From Methylobacter sp. (GTDB taxonomy: Bacteria > Pseudomonadota > Gammaproteobacteria > Methylococcales > Methylomonadaceae), in the NCBI GenBank assembly GCA_026399025.1, contig JAPLRU010000117.1, positions 34,584 to 98,583 on the forward strand: 64,000 bases of DNA. The letters are read 5' to 3'. Positions 36,011-43,998 of this stretch are shown in pieces (position 1 is the first letter of the stretch; each line of letters starts with the position of its first letter). The translations under genes and the position numbers were made by a program. The notes under the pieces are model-generated. The model was not told the DNA's origin. It did no database searches and was given only the letters and a program-made list of their open reading frames with translations.

Positions 36011-36790
36011 TTATCCACCCGCTTCCAGAACATACAATAAGCCCCACAACACCAAATCCGGTTCGACGATGAACGCCGCATCAAGCTGTCCGGCAATCAG
36101 TTCGGCATCGCCGCCGGTTAACACCAGTTGCGTATTTTCGGGTTGTTTCGCCAGCACATGTTCGACCAAGCCAACCGCTGCCGCTAAAGTGCCGTTGTAG
36201 ATTGCGGCTTCGGTAAAGTTAGCCGGTCCGGGGGCATAACCAGCTTCGCTATAGGGTAGTGCCTCCGTGCCTTGGCTCAATGACTTTTTCATCAGCGTCA
36301 GGCCGGGACTAATCAGTCCGCCTTGATGGTTGCCGTCGGCATCGATTAAATCCACGGTCAGCGCGGTTCCGCAATCGACAATACAAACCGGTTTGCGGTA
36401 TTGCCGCCAAGCGGCGATTAAACAGAGCCAACGGTCAACGCCCAGTTTTTCCGGTTGTTGATAAGCGTTGGTCAGGCCAAGCGCCCGTGCTTGCGGCTTA
36501 GTCACGATAATATCGACATCGAGCCAAAGTTCAAAGGCAACCGATTGCACCAGTTTGAGCAAACGGTCGGCGCTGACGCAGGAAACCGCAATCCGCCGGG
36601 GGGGCGGTATAACTTTCCAGGCATTGATAAGTTCCTGCCGGGTCATCCGGGCATTGGGCAGCGGCTGCCCGCTGACGATTCGATAGCGTTTTGTATGACG
36701 GCCGGGCATGGCGGTTTCGGCGGCTTCCGGCAAGGGTTGCGACCAGCCCCATTTTAATCGGCTATTACCTATATCGATCAGTAAATTCAT
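36011..36790 (-). CDS. coaX: Type III pantothenate kinase
   Basis: First step of coenzyme A synthesis, phosphorylating pantothenate; CoaX enzymes need a monovalent cation and are not feedback-inhibited by CoA. 259 aa from the ATG at 36790, with GGAGG 5 bp upstream. Signatures: P-loop-like MNLLIDIGNSRLKWGW, VDRWLCLIAA, IVDCGTALTVDLI and GGLISPGLTLM. The ATG overlaps the birA stop (TGATG), the standard birA-coaX arrangement. Confidence 0.95.
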   Translation of the reverse strand: MNLLIDIGNSRLKWGWSQPLPEAAETAMPGRHTKRYRIVSGQPLPNARMTRQELINAWKVIPPPRRIAVSCVSADRLLKLVQSVAFELWLDVDIIVTKPQARALGLTNAYQQPEKLGVDRWLCLIAAWRQYRKPVCIVDCGTALTVDLIDADGNHQGGLISPGLTLMKKSLSQGTEALPYSEAGYAPGPANFTEAAIYNGTLAAAVGLVEHVLAKQPENTQLVLTGGDAELIAGQLDAAFIVEPDLVLWGLLYVLEAGG

Positions 36791-37785
36791 CAAGACCTCC
36801 CAGCGTTAAAACTGACTTCGCCGGAGGCGAAGGTTTGCACAGTGCCGTCGGGGCGTTCAATCAATAACATGCCGTTGTCGTCAATGCCCCGGACCTGGCC
36901 CTCAAACTGTTGTTGGCCGATAAACAAAGTGGCGGCTTGACCGCTCAGGCAATCGTAGCTTCGCCACTCGTCAAGATGGGCTTTAATGCCGACGCCTTCG
37001 TAGTCGGCAATGACCGGCAGCAGATGATTTAACAGGGTTCCGGCCAATTTATTCCTGAACAATCGATGTTGTCCGGTGATTTTAGTTAAATCGGTCCAGG
37101 CTTGATTGATGCCTTGGGCGTCGGTTTCCGGTACGAATAAATTTAGCCCCAAGCCAATGACCGCACAACACGGGCCATCGGTTTCGCCCGAGACTTCAAT
37201 GAGAATCCCGCCAAGTTTTTTGCCCTGGCTGTAAATGTCATTAGGCCATTTGAGGCCTATGTCGTTTATTTGATGTTGTTTTAACGCTCTGACGACGGCC
37301 ACGCCGACCGCCAGACTTAAGCCGGAAATGGCGGCGGGCCCTTGCTGAAAACGCCAGAGTATCGATAAATAAATATTGCAGCCGTAAGGCGAAACCCATT
37401 GCCGACCGCGTCTGCCTTTGCCGGCGCTTTGGTATTCGGCAAAGCAAACCGAGCCGGACAGCGCGGCGTTTTGGCCGCGTTCGACTAAGTAGCGGTTCGT
37501 GGAATCGATTTGGTCATGAATTTCGAGCGATGAGATTAACGCTGCGGCCCGGTCGTTAATGGCTTCATGGATTTTTGCCGCGGCCAACAGTTCCAGTGAA
37601 CGATCCAGCCGGTAACCTTTACCGCTGACTGCCGAGTGGTGCAGTCCCAGCTCGGTCAAGCCGTTCAGTTGTTTCCACACCGCCGATCGGCTGATGCCCA
37701 GCGCGTCGGCCAACTCGGTGCCGGAATGAAACTCGCCGTCGGCGAGCAGGCTAAGAAGTTTTTTTTGCTTATCCGAAATATTCAC
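36790..37785 (-). CDS. birA: Biotin-[acetyl-CoA-carboxylase] ligase / biotin repressor
   Basis: Attaches biotin to carboxyl-carrier protein and, with its DNA-binding domain, represses biotin genes. 331 aa. The N-terminal winged helix is present (LSLLADGEFHSGTELADALG then ISRSAVWKQLNGL), so this is the bifunctional form. The ligase core has the biotinyl-AMP loop GKGRRGRQWVSP and LKWPNDIY; the C-terminal SH3-like cap is intact. It follows the PilZ gene on the same strand. Confidence 0.95.
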   Translation of the reverse strand: MNISDKQKKLLSLLADGEFHSGTELADALGISRSAVWKQLNGLTELGLHHSAVSGKGYRLDRSLELLAAAKIHEAINDRAAALISSLEIHDQIDSTNRYLVERGQNAALSGSVCFAEYQSAGKGRRGRQWVSPYGCNIYLSILWRFQQGPAAISGLSLAVGVAVVRALKQHQINDIGLKWPNDIYSQGKKLGGILIEVSGETDGPCCAVIGLGLNLFVPETDAQGINQAWTDLTKITGQHRLFRNKLAGTLLNHLLPVIADYEGVGIKAHLDEWRSYDCLSGQAATLFIGQQQFEGQVRGIDDNGMLLIERPDGTVQTFASGEVSFNAGRS

Positions 37786-37791
37786 AAGGGC

Positions 37792-38400
37792 TTAAAGTTG
37801 ATTGTTAATTTGTTTTTTGTCCCGGATCTGCTGCAATTGTTTTTTTACGACATATTTAATCAGCATCTCCCGGTCTTCATCTTTCATATTGATAAAATCA
37901 ACGCCGATAAAATAAGGATAGGGGCTATCGTTTTCTGGGCTATGTTTGCAATAAATCACTTTGCCGTAAGTTACGATAACCGCCATGCTGGACAGCAACA
38001 GCAGTTTGATTTCCAGGTAATCGCCTTGTTTAAGTTCGTCCTCGCAATTAAAAGCAATGCCGGTAGCGCTGATATTAACGTTGCGCGTGTCGTTTTCCTT
38101 CAATTGAAGGCCTTGCATCATGATGGCTTGGCCGAGAAGATCGATTTTAGTTTCGATGATTCTTAAATATTCCGCGACATCGGGCAGGGTTTTATCCAGC
38201 CGGTGCAAGAGTGCGGCCGATTCTTGCGAGACCATTTCAAGAGCGGTCGATAATGAGCAGCTGTTTAAAATATTGTCGGAAACGCGGTGCGGTTCATGCA
38301 CCCGTTTTTCATCTATTTTTTTGTAAAACAGGTTAACTTCGTCATCGATTCGAAAAAAGCGTCTTCGGTCTTCAGCCTGAGCCATGTTGATCTTATCCAT
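37792..38400 (-). CDS. PilZ domain protein (cyclic-di-GMP binding)
   Basis: A 202-aa protein. The c-di-GMP-binding RxxxR is seen near the N-terminus (DRRRFFRI), a helical middle follows (about 45-100, SLSTALEMVSQESAALLHRL), and the second PilZ motif is VNISATGIAF (D/NxSxxG). PilZ proteins change motility or polysaccharide output when c-di-GMP rises. The wide gap between the two motifs, filled with helices, resembles atypical PilZ proteins with an inserted helical segment. It may head the birA-coaX transcript, as it ends 7 bp before birA. Confidence 0.82.
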   Translation of the reverse strand: MDKINMAQAEDRRRFFRIDDEVNLFYKKIDEKRVHEPHRVSDNILNSCSLSTALEMVSQESAALLHRLDKTLPDVAEYLRIIETKIDLLGQAIMMQGLQLKENDTRNVNISATGIAFNCEDELKQGDYLEIKLLLLSSMAVIVTYGKVIYCKHSPENDSPYPYFIGVDFINMKDEDREMLIKYVVKKQLQQIRDKKQINNQL

Positions 38401-38550
38401 AATCTACAACCTCTAAATTTTATTTGATAGGTTATCCAGTTAAGACGGGACAAACGGCAAATGATCGGTAACGCAGAGCCCCGACTCGGCATGTTGATCG
38501 GTGCGGAGATAGATGCCATCGTTGATCAAGCAACATTAATTCAGACATCC

Positions 38551-38575
38551 GGAGTGCAGGCTTCGCCTGCACTCC
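38551..38575. repeat. Perfect 11-bp-stem hairpin
   Basis: GGAGTGCAGGC (38551-38561), loop TTC, GCCTGCACTCC (38565-38575). There is no T-tract; it is a REP-like hairpin in a gene-free region. Confidence 0.75.
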
Positions 38576-38689
38576 AACTTGCTTCGGATTGAATTTTTAA
38601 CTGTCATGTTGCTCAATCAATTACTCGCCAGGCAGGGGCTTGGCGTTCCCGGACACTCATTAACCAAGGGTAATTTTTAAAGTTTATTA

Positions 38690-38734
38690 TTCACTGGGAA
38701 GACACGAAGTTTTTCTTCGTGTCTTCCCAGTGAA
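38690..38734. repeat. CCACGAAG-related perfect 20-bp palindrome (copy 4)
   Basis: TTCACTGGGAAGACACGAAG (38690-38709), a five-T loop, and its exact reverse complement (38715-38734). It shares GAAGACACGAAG with the other copies but has CTGGG in place of CCACG on both arms, so compensating changes preserve pairing. Confidence 0.85.
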
Positions 38735-39055
38735 ACCGTTTAAGTTTTTTGCCGAGTTTTTCGGACTTACCGGCAGCTAATCGGAAGTCATTGAAACGGT
38801 TAGCAAGTTATGATCGGCGCTCGGATTTTTTGAATATAAATGTGTTTAGAGGCATCGGCCTGTTTCTCCCGAATTATACTTCAAAGAACTTGATTAGTTT
38901 GTTTTTCGGCTTAACGGCTAATTAAAGCTGAAATGATCCGGTAGGTTTTGTTTAGAAAGAGGCGAGACCGTTACGGGTTGCGTCATCACGCATTCGATCT
39001 AAAAAGGCCGGAAACATTCCGCAGCGCCGTTGAATCGGCGATAAACCGGTGCATG

Positions 39056-39253
39056 TTAGTCGAAGCCCATCGACCGGCCATTGACAACGATCAAGTCGAC
39101 TTCGGGATGAGGTACACGGAGAACTTCGATGGGATCTTTAATGCCCGGATGGCCGCTGAAACGATAGAGAATAGTGCGATTGCGTTGTGCCGGTGGGAGA
39201 AAGTCGTTTAATTTTTCGTAGAAACGGAATTCGGCGCTGTGTGCCGGTTTCAT
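39056..39253 (-). pseudogene. Remnant of a Mut7-C RNase protein (ubiquitin-like N-terminus only)
   Basis: The 65-residue frame is the N-terminal ubiquitin-like domain of Mut7-C RNase proteins: FRFYEKLNDFLPPAQRN and VPHPEVDLIVVNGRSMGFD are characteristic. Full-length proteins continue with about 170 more residues holding a PIN-like RNase domain. Here a stop follows GFD directly, and downstream phases show only scraps (VYRRFNGAAECFRPF in another frame). The start has a very strong ribosome-binding site (AAAGGAGGACATT before ATG), so the fragment is probably still translated. Truncated by frameshift or deletion. Confidence 0.7.
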
Positions 39254-39375
39254 AATGTCCTCCTTTCGATAACAGCGATGTGGCGAAAAGCGGAAAATCC
39301 AATTTCGGGTTCTAGGCTGTTTCGACTGCGGAGCCGTTACTCCAATCGGCAGGTTTACCGCTCATGCCGCAGTGT

Positions 39376-40053
39376 TCAATGCCGTTTACGGACTGTTTCC
39401 GTTATCGCCTCGGATTCTTCCGTCAACGGCAACACTTTTTGCCCTGTTGGAATCATCAGTTTGTTTAATTGACGGTTTTTTACCCAGACTGAAACACGAA
39501 AGAACAGTAATAAAAAGACGATGATCGAATAAAACAAAGGTTCAGCCAGATTGCCTTTGAGTTGCCAGAAATAGTGAATAATAGCGGCAACGGCTGCTAG
39601 GTAAATAAACCGGTGAAGTTTTTTCCAGTTTTTGCCCATACGCTTTTTAGCCCATTTAGGCGAGGTCAGCGCTAATAAAAGAACAATCAGGTAAGTTAAG
39701 AGTCCAAGCCAAATATAAGGACTTTCGATAATATCAACACCGATCATGCGCCATATCAGAGCATGATCCATCCATAAATAGGCCAGCACATGCAAGCTTG
39801 CATAAAAAAAAGCGTACAACCCGAGTAATTGCCGGTAATCCGCCATGCCGCGCCATTTTGTAAGCGTTTGGACAGGCGTAACCGCCAGGGTTAAACATAA
39901 AAACCGTAATGACCAATCGCCCAAACGAATATGCAGTGCTTGAATAGGATTTGAACCTAAATTATCGAAAGCAATATCGACAAGTAACCATAACAAGGGG
40001 ATTAAACCGCAAACAATCAATTTCGACCGCACGTTATCGATTCGCAGGATCAT
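39376..40053 (-). CDS. msrQ: Heme-binding membrane subunit MsrQ of methionine sulfoxide reductase
   Basis: Six-helix inner membrane b-type heme protein of the ferric-reductase-like family that feeds quinol electrons to periplasmic MsrP. 225 aa with hydrophobic segments throughout, WSLRFLCLTLAVTPVQTL, LGLYAFFYASLHVLAYLWM and KLHRFIYLAAVAAIIHYFW holding the candidate heme histidines. Its first base overlaps the msrP stop, the standard msrPQ operon. Confidence 0.92.
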   Translation of the reverse strand: MILRIDNVRSKLIVCGLIPLLWLLVDIAFDNLGSNPIQALHIRLGDWSLRFLCLTLAVTPVQTLTKWRGMADYRQLLGLYAFFYASLHVLAYLWMDHALIWRMIGVDIIESPYIWLGLLTYLIVLLLALTSPKWAKKRMGKNWKKLHRFIYLAAVAAIIHYFWQLKGNLAEPLFYSIIVFLLLFFRVSVWVKNRQLNKLMIPTGQKVLPLTEESEAITETVRKRH

Positions 40054-41006
40054 TAGAAAAAATGCCGTAAGTCCATATCGCTGTAAAGCGAGGCTACTTG
40101 CTCGCCATAGCCGTTAAATAATTCGGTTTGCCGACGCGGGCTAAAAAAACGGCTGCCTAACAGGCGCTCGCTGCTTTGACTCCAGCGCGGATGGGCAACC
40201 GCCGGATTGATATTGGAGTAAAAGCCGTATTCGTTAGGCGCGAATTGAGTCCAAGAGGTTATCGGGGGTTTTTGTAATAACTCGATTTTTACGATAGCTT
40301 TGATGCTTTTAAAACCGTATTTCCAGGGCACCACCAAACGTAACGGCGCTCCATTTTGCTTGGGCAGAATATCGCCATACATGCCCACAGCCAGGATGGT
40401 TAATGGATGCATGGCTTCATCGATGCGTAAGCCCTCGACATAAGGCCAGTGCAGCATCGCATTATTGCGTTGCCGGGGCATGACTTCCGGTTGGTAAGTG
40501 GCGGTGAATTTGACAAAACGGGCCGTTGATAAAGGTTTAACCAGTGTTAACAGATTGCCTAACGGAAAACCGATCCAGGGCACCACCATGGACCATGCTT
40601 CCACGCAACGAAAGCGATAGACATATTCCTGAAGCGTCTGCCTGCGCAAAATATCTTCTAAGTAATAAGTGCCCGGTTTTTCCACTTCGCCGCTTATCTC
40701 AACAGACCAAGGATCGGTGCGCAGGTTTTGCGCCAGGCTCCCGGCGTCTTGTTTATTGAACGCGAACTCATAATAGTTGGTATAGTTTTTAATGAGTTCA
40801 ATAGGCGTCGGCGTTAAAAGCTCGGTATCAGCGTTGCCTTGCGGCAAATTAGCCCAAGCCGGGTTGGCGTTAGCCGATGCTGATGAAATACCCGCACCGG
40901 TCACCATTGTCGCTAACAGGGCCTTAATGATTTTGCGCCTGTCCTTAAAGATTAAAGGATCGGTGATTTCACTGGCGGGAATGGCTGTTTTTGTTTTAAT
41001 GATCAT
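40053..41006 (-). CDS. msrP: Periplasmic molybdopterin methionine sulfoxide reductase catalytic subunit MsrP
   Basis: Repairs oxidised Met residues in periplasmic proteins. 317 aa from the ATG at 41006, set by AGGTGG upstream; an extension to 41030 is possible. A Tat-type leader is present (KDRRKIIKALLATM). The molybdenum ligand is Cys134 in RFRCVEAWSMVVPW, followed by PLRLVVPWKYGFKSIK typical of the family. Operon with msrQ. Confidence 0.93.
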   Translation of the reverse strand: MIIKTKTAIPASEITDPLIFKDRRKIIKALLATMVTGAGISSASANANPAWANLPQGNADTELLTPTPIELIKNYTNYYEFAFNKQDAGSLAQNLRTDPWSVEISGEVEKPGTYYLEDILRRQTLQEYVYRFRCVEAWSMVVPWIGFPLGNLLTLVKPLSTARFVKFTATYQPEVMPRQRNNAMLHWPYVEGLRIDEAMHPLTILAVGMYGDILPKQNGAPLRLVVPWKYGFKSIKAIVKIELLQKPPITSWTQFAPNEYGFYSNINPAVAHPRWSQSSERLLGSRFFSPRRQTELFNGYGEQVASLYSDMDLRHFF

Positions 41007-41054
41007 TATCAAACCACCTGACGCGGTCAATCAATACCAGCAAACCGGGATAGA

Positions 41055-41876
41055 TTATTTTTTGCCTTTAGGAATCCAGCTTAACAATTTCCGGATTTTA
41101 AGTTCGGTAATAAAAGCCAACGAGAACAGTTGGATAAAATTTTCAGCTTCGATTAAATCCAAACCGATATTTTCAGGGACCAGTTCTTTGCGGGTGCCGA
41201 AAATCCGGTCCCAGACTGACAAAACAATGCCGTAATTACTATCGTGTTCTTTACGTAAGGTGGAATGATGGGTTCGATGCAGTGACGGCGTAATAATGAC
41301 TTCGCCAATCGCCTCTTCGTTGGGAATGCGAAGATTGGCGTGATGAAAGAAGATAAAGAACAGCTCGATAATCTCGATAGAAAGCACCAAGTAGGCATTC
41401 ACGCCGATAACCACAACAAATACCGACTTGTATACGATTTCCAACAATAAATCGAAAACGTGGAAGCGAAAGCCTGTAGAGACATTAAAGCTTTTATCGC
41501 TATGGTGTATTTTATGAAACCGCCATAAAGTCTCAAATTTGTGACTGGCAAAGTGCCAAGCGTAAATGGCCAAATCGAAAAAAACAAAAGCCAGCAGCCA
41601 TTTGACCGGGCCGTTGTCTAAACCGCTTAATAAGCCGTAGGAGGCAAATTGCTGTGCGACCAGAAATAATGACGAGGCTCTTAATACTGTCAAAATCAGG
41701 TTGTTGACCAAAAACGCGGTGGTATTGGTAACAAACGATTCTTTATTGGTTTTATGAGAAAAGTCGCGGTACGGTTTGATTTTCTCCATCACCAAGAGCA
41801 AAAGAAAAGCGACTATAGCAAGACCGAATAATGCTTCATTAAAAAGCATGTCACCGGCATTTTCCGTTTTATTCAT
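41055..41876 (-). CDS. Sterol desaturase / fatty acid hydroxylase family protein (paralogue)
   Basis: A 273-aa membrane protein with the histidine clusters HFASH, HKIHHSD and HRTHHS, and several transmembrane segments in the first 150 residues. It is a shorter paralogue of the protein at 11027-12049: both share HDSNYG/HDNNYG, WDR(I/L)FGT and the segment order. It ends 49 bp before msrP on the same strand. Substrate unknown. Confidence 0.87.
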   Translation of the reverse strand: MNKTENAGDMLFNEALFGLAIVAFLLLLVMEKIKPYRDFSHKTNKESFVTNTTAFLVNNLILTVLRASSLFLVAQQFASYGLLSGLDNGPVKWLLAFVFFDLAIYAWHFASHKFETLWRFHKIHHSDKSFNVSTGFRFHVFDLLLEIVYKSVFVVVIGVNAYLVLSIEIIELFFIFFHHANLRIPNEEAIGEVIITPSLHRTHHSTLRKEHDSNYGIVLSVWDRIFGTRKELVPENIGLDLIEAENFIQLFSLAFITELKIRKLLSWIPKGKK

Positions 41877-41915
41877 AAGCTTAGCCTCAATTCTTTATGC
41901 TACAAAATAGCGAGG

Positions 41916-42368
41916 TTATTTCGCTAGAGCGTTTAATAAATCATTTAACTCTTTAATTTCATTGCCGGCGTTAACCTGGTCGGTTATATCGTACTGCACT
42001 CCCAGATAGTAAATAACGCGTTGTTTTCTATCGAACAACGGGGTTATCTTTAAGCGATTATGGAATAAGGAGCCGTCTTTTTTATAATTGCGTAAGGTGA
42101 CTTCAACGCTTTCGTGGTTTTTCATGGCCTCGCTAATTTGATGACGTTCGCTTTGATCCCTGTCATCGCCTTGAAGAAAGCGGCAATTGTGGCCGATGAT
42201 CTCTTCTTGGCTGTAGCCGGTTAAACGCTCAAAAGCCTTATTTGCGTAAACAATCGGCGCATCCTCTAAATCAGGATCCGCCAAGGTGACGCCGTTAACA
42301 CATTCATCCAAGATAGCGGAAAGTATTTGCGGAATCAGCCCGCTATCTTTTGCAACAATAAAAGGCAT
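41916..42368 (-). CDS. Stand-alone short LOV (PAS) blue-light sensor protein
   Basis: A 150-aa protein that is one LOV domain with short helical caps. The flavin-adduct motif is exact: GHNCRFLQG with Cys62. The flavin-contacting LRNYKKDGSLFHNRLKI and the Gln of YLGVQYDIT are also present, so it should bind FMN and form a photoadduct. There is no kinase, GGDEF, EAL or HTH output domain. The C-terminal helix (NEIKELNDLLNALAK) is a likely coiled coil for dimerisation, so it may signal by protein contact. GGGAG precedes the ATG. No partner gene is evident; sterol-desaturase-family and SRPBCC genes flank it on the same strand. Confidence 0.87.
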   Translation of the reverse strand: MPFIVAKDSGLIPQILSAILDECVNGVTLADPDLEDAPIVYANKAFERLTGYSQEEIIGHNCRFLQGDDRDQSERHQISEAMKNHESVEVTLRNYKKDGSLFHNRLKITPLFDRKQRVIYYLGVQYDITDQVNAGNEIKELNDLLNALAK

Positions 42369-42443
42369 AACTAAACTCCCATTTTTATAATAACTTTATT
42401 AAATATAGAGTCCGCCGTTAATAACGCGACATTAGCTCCTTCT

Positions 42444-42463
42444 CCCTCTGGAGAGGGCTTTTT
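42444..42463 (+). terminator. Terminator-like hairpin, probable relic of the 154-bp element
   Basis: CCCTCTGGAGAGGG followed by CTTTTT reads as an intrinsic terminator on the plus strand, yet the flanking genes are on the minus strand. The preceding CTCCTTCTCCCTCTGG resembles the interior of the 154-bp MITE-like element, so it is more likely a decayed fragment. Confidence 0.4.
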
Positions 42464-42489
42464 ATCGTTTTACCAACTGGGGGTCTATA

Positions 42490-42972
42490 TCAGCAACCTT
42501 CAACGACTAGATTTTTAATATTCTCAACGGTATTTTCGGCGCCCTCCTCGATGGCGGAGCGTATCAATTTTTCAAACGGGCGCATAAAAATTTCCAGCTC
42601 CAATAATTCAAAGCGAAAAGTCAAACGCGTGAGTTGATTTTGTTCGCTGGTTTTTTCTAATAAATAACTGTGCCGGTAAGGCGCCGACAAGCCTTTAAAA
42701 ATCAGCTTTATAGAGGGTTGATAATCGGTGATTTCGAAGGTTGATTCGACTTTTTCGCCGTTGTCGGTACGTACTTGTTTGGCTTTGGCACCGACAAAAA
42801 CCTCTTTACCGTCCAAGGGCTCGAATTCAACAACTTCTAAAGCCCATTTAGGATAATTATCGAAAAAATGCTCGCCAATACAATGAAAAATGTCATGAAT
42901 CGGCTTGTTGATGTCGATGCTGGCTTCGCCGGTAACGGGTTTGGATGTGTCAAACGAAAACTTAATTTGCAT
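42490..42972 (-). CDS. SRPBCC family protein
   Basis: A 160-aa protein from the ATG at 42972 (CGGAGTGG upstream). The pattern, a beta strand IKFSFDTSKPVTGEASIDIN, helix IHDIFHCIGEHFFDNYPKWA, then a run of strands and a long C-terminal helix, fits the START/polyketide-cyclase-like SRPBCC fold with a hydrophobic ligand pocket. Ligand unknown. It lies upstream of the LOV gene on the same strand with a 121-bp gap. Confidence 0.6.
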   Translation of the reverse strand: MQIKFSFDTSKPVTGEASIDINKPIHDIFHCIGEHFFDNYPKWALEVVEFEPLDGKEVFVGAKAKQVRTDNGEKVESTFEITDYQPSIKLIFKGLSAPYRHSYLLEKTSEQNQLTRLTFRFELLELEIFMRPFEKLIRSAIEEGAENTVENIKNLVVEGC

Positions 42973-43023
42973 ATTAATACCACTCCGAGTCGAGAAAATC
43001 GAATCGCTCAACTTAAATATCAT

Positions 43024-43381
43024 AAAATCTACTATAAACTACCCCAGTATGGTTTCCTAGTGAAATAGTTGGTAATTGGGTTTTCGATAATTAAAGTTTT
43101 ATAGCCGGCCGATTTATCAACGTATTTTATTGGTGATCTGCCTATTCCCGTCATCCGGACTTGAGTAATGCCGAGAACGGCTAATCATTCTACAGCTACG
43201 AGCGGTGACGGCTTGCGGCAACTTGCTACGAACCAAATAAGCGGCGCGATAACACGGTTTTGTATGGTTAAAACCAAAGTATTTCGGCTGCGAATTTGAT
43301 TTTGATCCGGCTTTGTACAGTAAACGTGGCAAAGCCGGAATAAGCTCATCAACGGCACTCGTTACGCCGTCGGCAAGCGTC
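43024..43381. other. Gap between SRPBCC gene and terB
   Basis: About 360 bp with no supportable gene. A minus-strand frame of 96 codons (43117-43407) overlaps the end of terB and looks like chance or decayed sequence. No hairpin with T-run is evident at the 3' end of the Ter cluster. Confidence 0.5.
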
Positions 43382-43834
43382 TTATAATTCAAATTCCGCC
43401 GGATCAAGCCCTAATTCCTTGGCTATTTTAACGGCCACCTTTTTTTCGGCGTCATCAAAGTTTCCGTCCGAAGAGGCAATGCCGATAATCATGCGAATTA
43501 ACAAGCGCGAGGCTTCGGCGTTCGACTTCATCTTGGCCAATGCGGCATAAGCTTTGGCGTCGCCGATGTCTTTATCGAATTCGAGCTGACCGACAAAGTC
43601 CTGAAAAGCTTTAATCACATCGCTGGTCGTAAAGATCGATAGCGCGTCATGGCTTTCGATGAATTTAATCATTTTTTGTTTTTCTTCGGAGCTAACGCTG
43701 CCGTCGGCCATAGCCACCAAAGCGGAACCGGCCATCGCGGCATTCAAAAAATCCTTGTTTTTGAATTTTAAAGCCTCTGTTTTTAACTCACTGGCTTTGC
43801 TTTTTAACTGGCTTAGAAAATTATCGAAACTCAT
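43382..43834 (-). CDS. terB: TerB family tellurite-resistance protein
   Basis: A 150-aa all-helical TerB protein with acidic metal-binding clusters (MADGSVSSEEKQKMIKFIES and ASSDGNFDDAEKKV, two repeats of the D-G-x-(V/F) pattern). TerB proteins associate with the membrane side of Ter systems and may sense divalent metal. CAGGAG precedes the ATG. It is the last gene of the Ter cluster, with a 160-bp gap from the CitE-like gene. Confidence 0.87.
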   Translation of the reverse strand: MSFDNFLSQLKSKASELKTEALKFKNKDFLNAAMAGSALVAMADGSVSSEEKQKMIKFIESHDALSIFTTSDVIKAFQDFVGQLEFDKDIGDAKAYAALAKMKSNAEASRLLIRMIIGIASSDGNFDDAEKKVAVKIAKELGLDPAEFEL

Positions 43835-43998
43835 TGTGTTCTCCTGGTGTTAAGTGGGTTGTTTTAAAAATATTTTTGCGATATTCGGAGCGCTATAAAT
43901 ATGGGGCTTCCCTGTTTAGACGGGGCGTGACTTATCCATGTTTATCATAATTGCCTGTGCCATGTGCGCTTCATTGTCTTTGCGGTTTATTTTTTACA

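Larger units (their letters stand above)
38401..39055. other. Gene-free stretch with palindromes
   Basis: About 650 bp without a supportable gene. It holds two strong hairpins, annotated separately at 38551-38575 and 38690-38734, and at its right end the decayed continuation of the Mut7-C remnant (roughly 38940-39055). The rest is AT-rich and featureless to me. Confidence 0.6.

Noticed and set aside
38948..39211. An 87-codon plus-strand frame
   Set aside because: It is antisense to the Mut7-C remnant, which has clear family signatures and a strong ribosome-binding site.
43117..43407. A 96-codon minus-strand frame between terB and the SRPBCC gene
   Set aside because: It overlaps the end of terB, has no ribosome-binding site, and its translation shows no domain or hydrophobic pattern.
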